Source of the DNA: Pusillimonas sp. UBA3987
GTDB taxonomy: Bacteria; Pseudomonadota; Gammaproteobacteria; Burkholderiales; Burkholderiaceae_B
Reading direction: 5' to 3'
NCBI GenBank assembly: GCA_002384935.1
Contig: DGCD01000011.1
Span: 186,001 to 250,000, forward strand
Length of the DNA stretch: 64,000 nucleotides
The notes under the pieces were generated by a model. The model did no database searches, was not told the origin of the DNA, and worked only from the letters and a program-made list of their open reading frames with translations. Both the position numbers and the translations under genes were made by a program. This document shows, piece after piece, positions 59,949-64,000 of the stretch. Numbering within the stretch: position 1 is the first letter of the stretch; each line of letters starts with the position of its first letter.

Positions 59949-61664
59949 TCAGAACAAGAAGTAGCGTTGCGCCATTGGCAGGGTCTTTGCGGGCTCGCAC
60001 GTTAACCATTGACCGTCTGCCATGACCTGATACGTTTGCGGATCGACCGTAATGTCAGGCATCCAGTTGTTCAGAATCATGTCTTTTTTGCCAATGGTGC
60101 GGCATCCCGATACCGCTTCCAGCGTTTTGCTCAAGCCCAGGTCCCGAAGCTCAGGACTATTCAGGGCACTTTGTGAAACAAAGGTCAGCGAGGTTTTCAA
60201 CGCGTGGCCGAAGCTGCCGAACATAGGGCGAAAGTGGACAGGTTGCGGGGTGGATATGGACGCGCCGGGGTCGCCCATATAGGCGGCGGCAATCATTCCC
60301 CCTTTCAGGATCAGGCTGGGCTTGACACCAAAGAACGCAGGGCGCCACAAAACAATGTCTGCCAGCTTGCCGGGCTCCAGAGAGCCGACCTTGTGCGCGA
60401 TGCCTTGGGCAATGGCGGGGTTAATCGTATATTTGGCTACATAGCGTTTAATGCGATGGTTGTCGGCGTCTGATGTGTCGCCCTGCAGTGCGCCGCGCTG
60501 GTTTTTCATTTTGTCGGCTGTTTGCCAGGTGCGGCAGATGACCTCACCTACGCGCCCCATCGCTTGCGAGTCTGAACTCATAATCGAGAACGCGCCCAGG
60601 TCGTGCAGAACATCTTCGGCTGCGATCGTTTCACGCCTTATACGACTTTCCGCGAAAGCAATGTCTTCGGCGATGGCCGGGTCCAGGTGATGGCACACCA
60701 TGAGCATATCGAGGTGCTCGTCGATGGTATTTACCGTAAATGGCATGGTGGGGTTGGTTGACGATGGCAGGATGTTAGGCATGCCGGCTGCCCGAATAAT
60801 GTCGGGCGCGTGGCCGCCGCCTGCGCCTTCCGTGTGATACGCGTGAATGGTACGGCCTTTAAAGGCGCGGAAGGTATCCTCGACGAAACCCGCTTCGTTC
60901 AGCGTATCACTATGGATAGCGACTTGGACATCCATTGCCTCTGCGACATCAAGACAATTTGAAATGGCTGCTGGCGTCGTGCCCCAGTCTTCATGCAGTT
61001 TGAGGCCCATGGCGCCCGCCCGTACCTGTTCAGCCAATGGTTCGGGTTGGCTGCTGTTGCCTTTACCCAGGAAGCCCATATTCATGGGGAAGGCATCGGC
61101 GGCTGCCAGCATTGAACGGATATGCCATGGCCCGGGCGTGCACGTGGTCGCGAGCGTTCCCGTGGCGGGGCCCGTGCCACCACCAATCATGGTTGTTATC
61201 CCACTGGCCAGCGCTTCTTCTATTTGCTGGGGACAGATGAAGTGGATATGGGCGTCGATTCCGCCCGCGGTGGCAATCATCCCTTCTCCGGCAATCACTT
61301 CGGTACCGGGCCCAATCACAATCGTGACGCCGGGCTGGATGTCGGGGTTGCCTGCTTTGCCGATGGCGTGAATATGTCCGTTTTTAATGCCGATATCGGC
61401 TTTTACAATGCCAGTGACGGCATCGATGATGAGTGCATTGGTGATGACGGTATCGACGCAGTCGGCGCTGATGCGCTGGCTTTGCCCCATGCCATCCCGA
61501 ATGACTTTGCCACCACCGAATTTCACTTCCTCGCCGAAAACGGTGAAGTCGTACTCCACTTGCGCCAGTAGCGTTGTGTCGGCCAGTCGGACACGGTCGC
61601 CGTTTCCGTTAACGGTCGTGGGACCAAACATTTCTGTGTAGGCTTTTCTGTTTATCGTGGGCAT
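59949..61664 (-). CDS. ureC: Urease alpha subunit UreC
   Basis: A 571-residue catalytic subunit. All active-site residues known from Klebsiella aerogenes urease are present with a constant offset of five: His139, His141, carbamylated Lys222, His251, His277 and Asp365 bind the two nickel ions, and Cys324-His325 lie in the mobile flap. It hydrolyses urea to ammonia and carbamate. The start overlaps the ureB stop (ATGA); the frame is open upstream but that region is ureB read out of frame. Confidence 0.98.
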   Translation of the reverse strand: MPTINRKAYTEMFGPTTVNGNGDRVRLADTTLLAQVEYDFTVFGEEVKFGGGKVIRDGMGQSQRISADCVDTVITNALIIDAVTGIVKADIGIKNGHIHAIGKAGNPDIQPGVTIVIGPGTEVIAGEGMIATAGGIDAHIHFICPQQIEEALASGITTMIGGGTGPATGTLATTCTPGPWHIRSMLAAADAFPMNMGFLGKGNSSQPEPLAEQVRAGAMGLKLHEDWGTTPAAISNCLDVAEAMDVQVAIHSDTLNEAGFVEDTFRAFKGRTIHAYHTEGAGGGHAPDIIRAAGMPNILPSSTNPTMPFTVNTIDEHLDMLMVCHHLDPAIAEDIAFAESRIRRETIAAEDVLHDLGAFSIMSSDSQAMGRVGEVICRTWQTADKMKNQRGALQGDTSDADNHRIKRYVAKYTINPAIAQGIAHKVGSLEPGKLADIVLWRPAFFGVKPSLILKGGMIAAAYMGDPGASISTPQPVHFRPMFGSFGHALKTSLTFVSQSALNSPELRDLGLSKTLEAVSGCRTIGKKDMILNNWMPDITVDPQTYQVMADGQWLTCEPAKTLPMAQRYFLF

Positions 61665-61969
61665 CACAATGCTCCCATTACCTGGCCGTTGAAGCCATAA
61701 ACATGGCGAGCGCCCGCCAGGGCAACCAGCTCTACGGTGCGGCGTTGACCTGGTTCGAACCGCACCGCAGTGCCCGCTGCGATATTCAAGCGAAAGCCCC
61801 GGGCCTTGGCACGGTCGAATTCGAGTGCTGCATTGACTTCCGCAAAATGAAAGTGGGACCCCACCTGTACAGGTCGATCTCCTGTGTTGGTGACGTCTAC
61901 CTCGCATGTTTCGCGGTTGGCGTTAAGGAGGATGTCGTCTTCGGCAACGAGTATTTCTCCGGGAATCAT
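61664..61969 (-). CDS. ureB: Urease beta subunit UreB
   Basis: A 101-residue UreB (MIPGEILVAEDDILLNANRE and QVGSHFHFAEVN). The length is normal for separate bacterial beta subunits. ATG 61969 is set by the conserved N-terminus and preceded by AGAGGTCAAT. It overlaps ureC by 4 bases and follows ureJ by 14. Confidence 0.97.
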   Translation of the reverse strand: MIPGEILVAEDDILLNANRETCEVDVTNTGDRPVQVGSHFHFAEVNAALEFDRAKARGFRLNIAAGTAVRFEPGQRRTVELVALAGARHVYGFNGQVMGAL

Positions 61970-61983
61970 ATTGACCTCTCTAA

Positions 61984-62616
61984 TCAGGTAAGACCCAGGA
62001 GGGTCAGGCCGTATGCGGCAACTGCCGCACCGCAAGTGCGAATAATCCATTTTGCGTGCGGCCGCAGCGCCGTGCCCAAAGTAGTGCCGGCAAGCAATAG
62101 GGCAAGCGTGCCAAGCAGAAATCCGCCTATATAAGTCAACGCCTGTGTTTGCGCGGGAATTTCGTGGCCATGGGCAAAGCCATGGAAAACCGCAAAGAAA
62201 CTTGTGATACTCAGCGCGATCCAGCCAGGCAAGCGAATTGCGCTGGCCGCCAGTAAGCCGAAAGTCAGTAGTGACAGCAGAATCAACGGTTCGACTGCCG
62301 GCAGGAGGATTCCTTGCAGACTCAGCACACATCCTGCCAACATGGCGACTAAAAAAGCCAGGAGTGTGCTGGCCTGCTGTGTTCGATTCGTCATGGTCAG
62401 TGCTACCCAAAGACCGACGGTCAACATGGCCAACAGATGATCGAGTCCGGTAAAGGGATGAATCAAGCCCGTGTAGAAGGCGTTGTGGGTTATTTCGTGT
62501 GTGTGGCCGGGGTGAGCGGGCGTTAGCGCCGGCATCAGCGTCAGGCTTGCTGCGAAAATCCAATGTTGAGCTTTCAGGCTTGGTTTCCGGGGTTGTGTCG
62601 TTTGTATTTGTTTCAT
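61984..62616 (-). CDS. ureJ: HupE/UreJ-family nickel permease
   Basis: A 210-residue protein with about six membrane helices, a likely N-terminal signal-like helix, and the family metal motif HPFTGLDHLLAM following HPGHTHE. It lies between ureA and ureB, as in other betaproteobacterial urease operons, and probably imports nickel for UreC. AAGGAATCGAC precedes the ATG. Confidence 0.9.
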   Translation of the reverse strand: MKQIQTTQPRKPSLKAQHWIFAASLTLMPALTPAHPGHTHEITHNAFYTGLIHPFTGLDHLLAMLTVGLWVALTMTNRTQQASTLLAFLVAMLAGCVLSLQGILLPAVEPLILLSLLTFGLLAASAIRLPGWIALSITSFFAVFHGFAHGHEIPAQTQALTYIGGFLLGTLALLLAGTTLGTALRPHAKWIIRTCGAAVAAYGLTLLGLT

Positions 62617-62634
62617 GTCGATTCCTTGGCGAAA

Positions 62635-62937
62635 TTACACAATAGGGTTGTGCACGGTAATGAGTTTGGTGCCGTCGGGGAAAGTGGCTTCAACCTGTAC
62701 TTCCGTGAGCATTTCAGGCACGCCGTCCATTACATCGTTACGGCTTAGAAGCGTGGTGCCATAGTGCATGAGTTCGCTTACGGTGCGCCCGTCACGTGCG
62801 CCTTCCATCAAGCTTGCCGAAATGAACGCCATGGCTTCGGGATAGTTCAGTTTTAATTTTCGGGCCTTGCGTCGCTCGGCAAGAAGGGCTGCCGTAAATA
62901 TCAGTAGCTTGTCTTTTTCTCTTGGGGTCAATTCCAT
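62635..62937 (-). CDS. ureA: Urease gamma subunit UreA
   Basis: A 100-residue UreA with the standard sequence MELTPREKDKLLIFTAALLA and GTKLITVHNPI at the end. It is the smallest structural subunit. The gene is 21 bases after ureD and 18 before ureJ. Confidence 0.98.
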   Translation of the reverse strand: MELTPREKDKLLIFTAALLAERRKARKLKLNYPEAMAFISASLMEGARDGRTVSELMHYGTTLLSRNDVMDGVPEMLTEVQVEATFPDGTKLITVHNPIV

Positions 62938-62958
62938 TATTTGCTCCTGTTGGATTTA

Positions 62959-63801
62959 TTAAGTGGCCCATAGGCGAATCGGTTTCGAGGGCACGCCAAG
63001 AACGAGCGGCCGCAGTAACGCCCATTGCTCAATCAGGAGTTGGCGGACATCTTGCGCATGTTTGCCCAGGACACGAATGAGAGCGAGCGCCTGATTGTCG
63101 TTTTTCGGCATCTGGGTAAAGCCGGCACGCATCGCATCATGCCAGGGTAGTGACATGCTGATCTGTTCGCATACCTCATCAGATAGCTTTGGGCCGAATG
63201 CCCATAGGGTGGCCGTAACCGGGAAGTCGGCCATGCCACTTTGACTTTTGCGCAAGGGATCCCGGGCGCCCAGGCAGCCCGTATCAATCCATAGCAAACG
63301 GTCATCAAGCGTGAGTCGCAGGTCCATGGTTACTTGGCCGTTCCGCCAGTGTTCGTTGGCGCATACGCTACCAAGCTGGATCGTTTCCCACCCAACTATG
63401 CGTGCTCCGCTTTGCAGTGCGATTGTTGTTTGTGTGGTGGCATGCGCCTCTTCAAATACGATGTTCTCCTGCGGTAACCAGTCGAGCCTGGCGTCGCTAT
63501 GAACTTGCAGCGTGACGTGTTGGGCTGAAGCCTGGCCGTTTGATTTATACCAACGCGTTGCACCGGGCGTGTTAATCACGGCATGGGCATGTTCATGGAC
63601 CTGAATGTCGATATTCAAGTGATCGCCTCCCGCAATACCCGAAGGGGGATGTAATATCGATGCGTGGCAGATATTCCCGTCTTCGGGATAAAGTGTTTTT
63701 TGCACCAGCAAGGGCCCCTCATGCCGTTTATGGCTAAGGACAGTCTTCCCGGCATAACCCGATGTAAATTCAAGTTCCAGGCGAGCGTGCCAATTTTGCA
63801 T
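62959..63801 (-). CDS. ureD: Urease accessory protein UreD
   Basis: A 280-residue UreD, with conserved QKTLYPE, ILHPPSGIAGGDHLNI and TPGATRWYKS. UreD binds the apo-urease and channels nickel from UreG. It is the first gene of the leftward urease operon, and the 199 bases upstream hold a sigma-54 type promoter. The ATG has only a weak ribosome site. Confidence 0.96.
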   Translation of the reverse strand: MQNWHARLELEFTSGYAGKTVLSHKRHEGPLLVQKTLYPEDGNICHASILHPPSGIAGGDHLNIDIQVHEHAHAVINTPGATRWYKSNGQASAQHVTLQVHSDARLDWLPQENIVFEEAHATTQTTIALQSGARIVGWETIQLGSVCANEHWRNGQVTMDLRLTLDDRLLWIDTGCLGARDPLRKSQSGMADFPVTATLWAFGPKLSDEVCEQISMSLPWHDAMRAGFTQMPKNDNQALALIRVLGKHAQDVRQLLIEQWALLRPLVLGVPSKPIRLWAT

Positions 63802-63867
63802 AATTGATACAACTGTGGCGTGTTTGCATTTTTGAGGCGCTATTGCGGCTTAGGTGGGTTCAGGTTT

Positions 63868-63884
63868 CTTATAATTGTTATAAG
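63868..63884. promoter_or_regulatory. AT-rich palindrome over the ureD start-of-transcription region
   Basis: CTTATAA, spacer TTG and TTATAAG form a perfect 7-base inverted repeat that overlaps the -12 box of the sigma-54 promoter by two bases and extends over the expected transcription start. A repressor binding here could block the polymerase. Confidence 0.45.
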
Positions 63885-63899
63885 CAAATTCTGTGCCAA
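63883..63899 (-). promoter_or_regulatory. Sigma-54 (RpoN) promoter of the urease operon
   Basis: On the leftward strand the sequence reads TTGGCAC, AGAAT, TTGCT. Both boxes match the sigma-54 consensus (YTGGCAC-N5-TTGCW), with exactly 10 bases between the invariant GG and GC. Transcription would begin near 63872, about 70 bases before ureD. This implies control by an enhancer-binding activator, probably NtrC, under nitrogen limitation. A half-site-like TGGTGCGCA lies further upstream near 63974-63982. Confidence 0.75.
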
Positions 63900-64000
63900 A
63901 GATTCGAGTGCATGAATTGGCCTCGACCCCTATGGTCGCATTCTGTGCAATATTTATTTATTATGGATTTGTCTGGTGCGCAAAGATCAATTTTGGAACC

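Noticed and set aside
1..64000. Mobile elements, tRNA, rRNA, CRISPR arrays, prophage genes
   Set aside because: None seen on reading both strands. The phage-like genes (VgrG, TssE, TssB/C, Hcp) belong to the type VI secretion locus, not to a prophage.

Overview
The window looks like a chromosomal stretch from a betaproteobacterium, most likely Burkholderiales and possibly Alcaligenaceae (a Bordetella, Pusillimonas or Advenella type of relative). This rests on the gene families: tripartite and Liv-type transporters, many aromatic catabolism genes, an ImpA/TssA-type type VI secretion locus and a ureDAJBCEFG urease operon. By eye the base composition is in the mid-50s % GC (not computed). I see no rRNA, tRNA, transposase, integrase or CRISPR array. 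The left edge cuts a substrate-binding protein gene.

Region 1 (1-7.5 kb, rightward): one apparent operon with the 3' end of a Liv-type binding protein, livH, livM, livG, livF, a CYP199-family P450 that keeps the carboxylate-clamp residues of para-substituted benzoate O-demethylases, its [2Fe-2S] ferredoxin, a MarR-type regulator and the ferredoxin reductase. It reads as import plus oxidative attack on an aromatic acid. Region 2 (7.5-10.2 kb): two divergent MFS exporters or importers.

Region 3 (10.1-19.3 kb, leftward): an apparent nine-gene catabolic operon. Its first gene resembles 2,5-dihydroxypyridine 5,6-dioxygenase (NicX/PicD). It is followed by an alpha/beta hydrolase, an acyl-CoA-dehydrogenase-fold protein without the usual catalytic glutamate and its overlapping flavin reductase (together probably a two-component monooxygenase), an orphan Liv-type binding protein, a medium-chain reductase, a feruloyl-CoA-synthase-like ligase, a glutathione transferase and a TetR regulator. 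I do not recognise this combination as a described pathway. Region 4 (19.4-24.1 kb, leftward): a Baeyer-Villiger monooxygenase followed by a TRAP transporter (dctPQM) and a good terminator.

Region 5 (24.3-51.6 kb): a nearly complete type VI secretion locus. It holds tssA, B, C, E, F, G, H, J, K, L and M, two hcp (tssD) copies and vgrG (tssI). A spike-loading module sits behind vgrG: a two-helix beta-rich protein, a DUF2169-pentapeptide fusion, a second pentapeptide protein, a DUF3540 protein and a PAAR-like DUF4150 protein. TssM carries a C-terminal LysM domain. tssE is transcribed divergently, and a glycine-zipper envelope protein gene is inserted on the opposite strand.

Region 6 (51.7-63.9 kb): katG, then a nitrogen-salvage block. 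It contains an AmiS/UreI amide-urea channel, a LuxR-type regulator, formamidase fmdA with fmdB, and a urease operon reading leftward from a sequence that matches a sigma-54 promoter. Formamide and urea would both be imported and split to ammonia, and the sigma-54 site implies nitrogen control.
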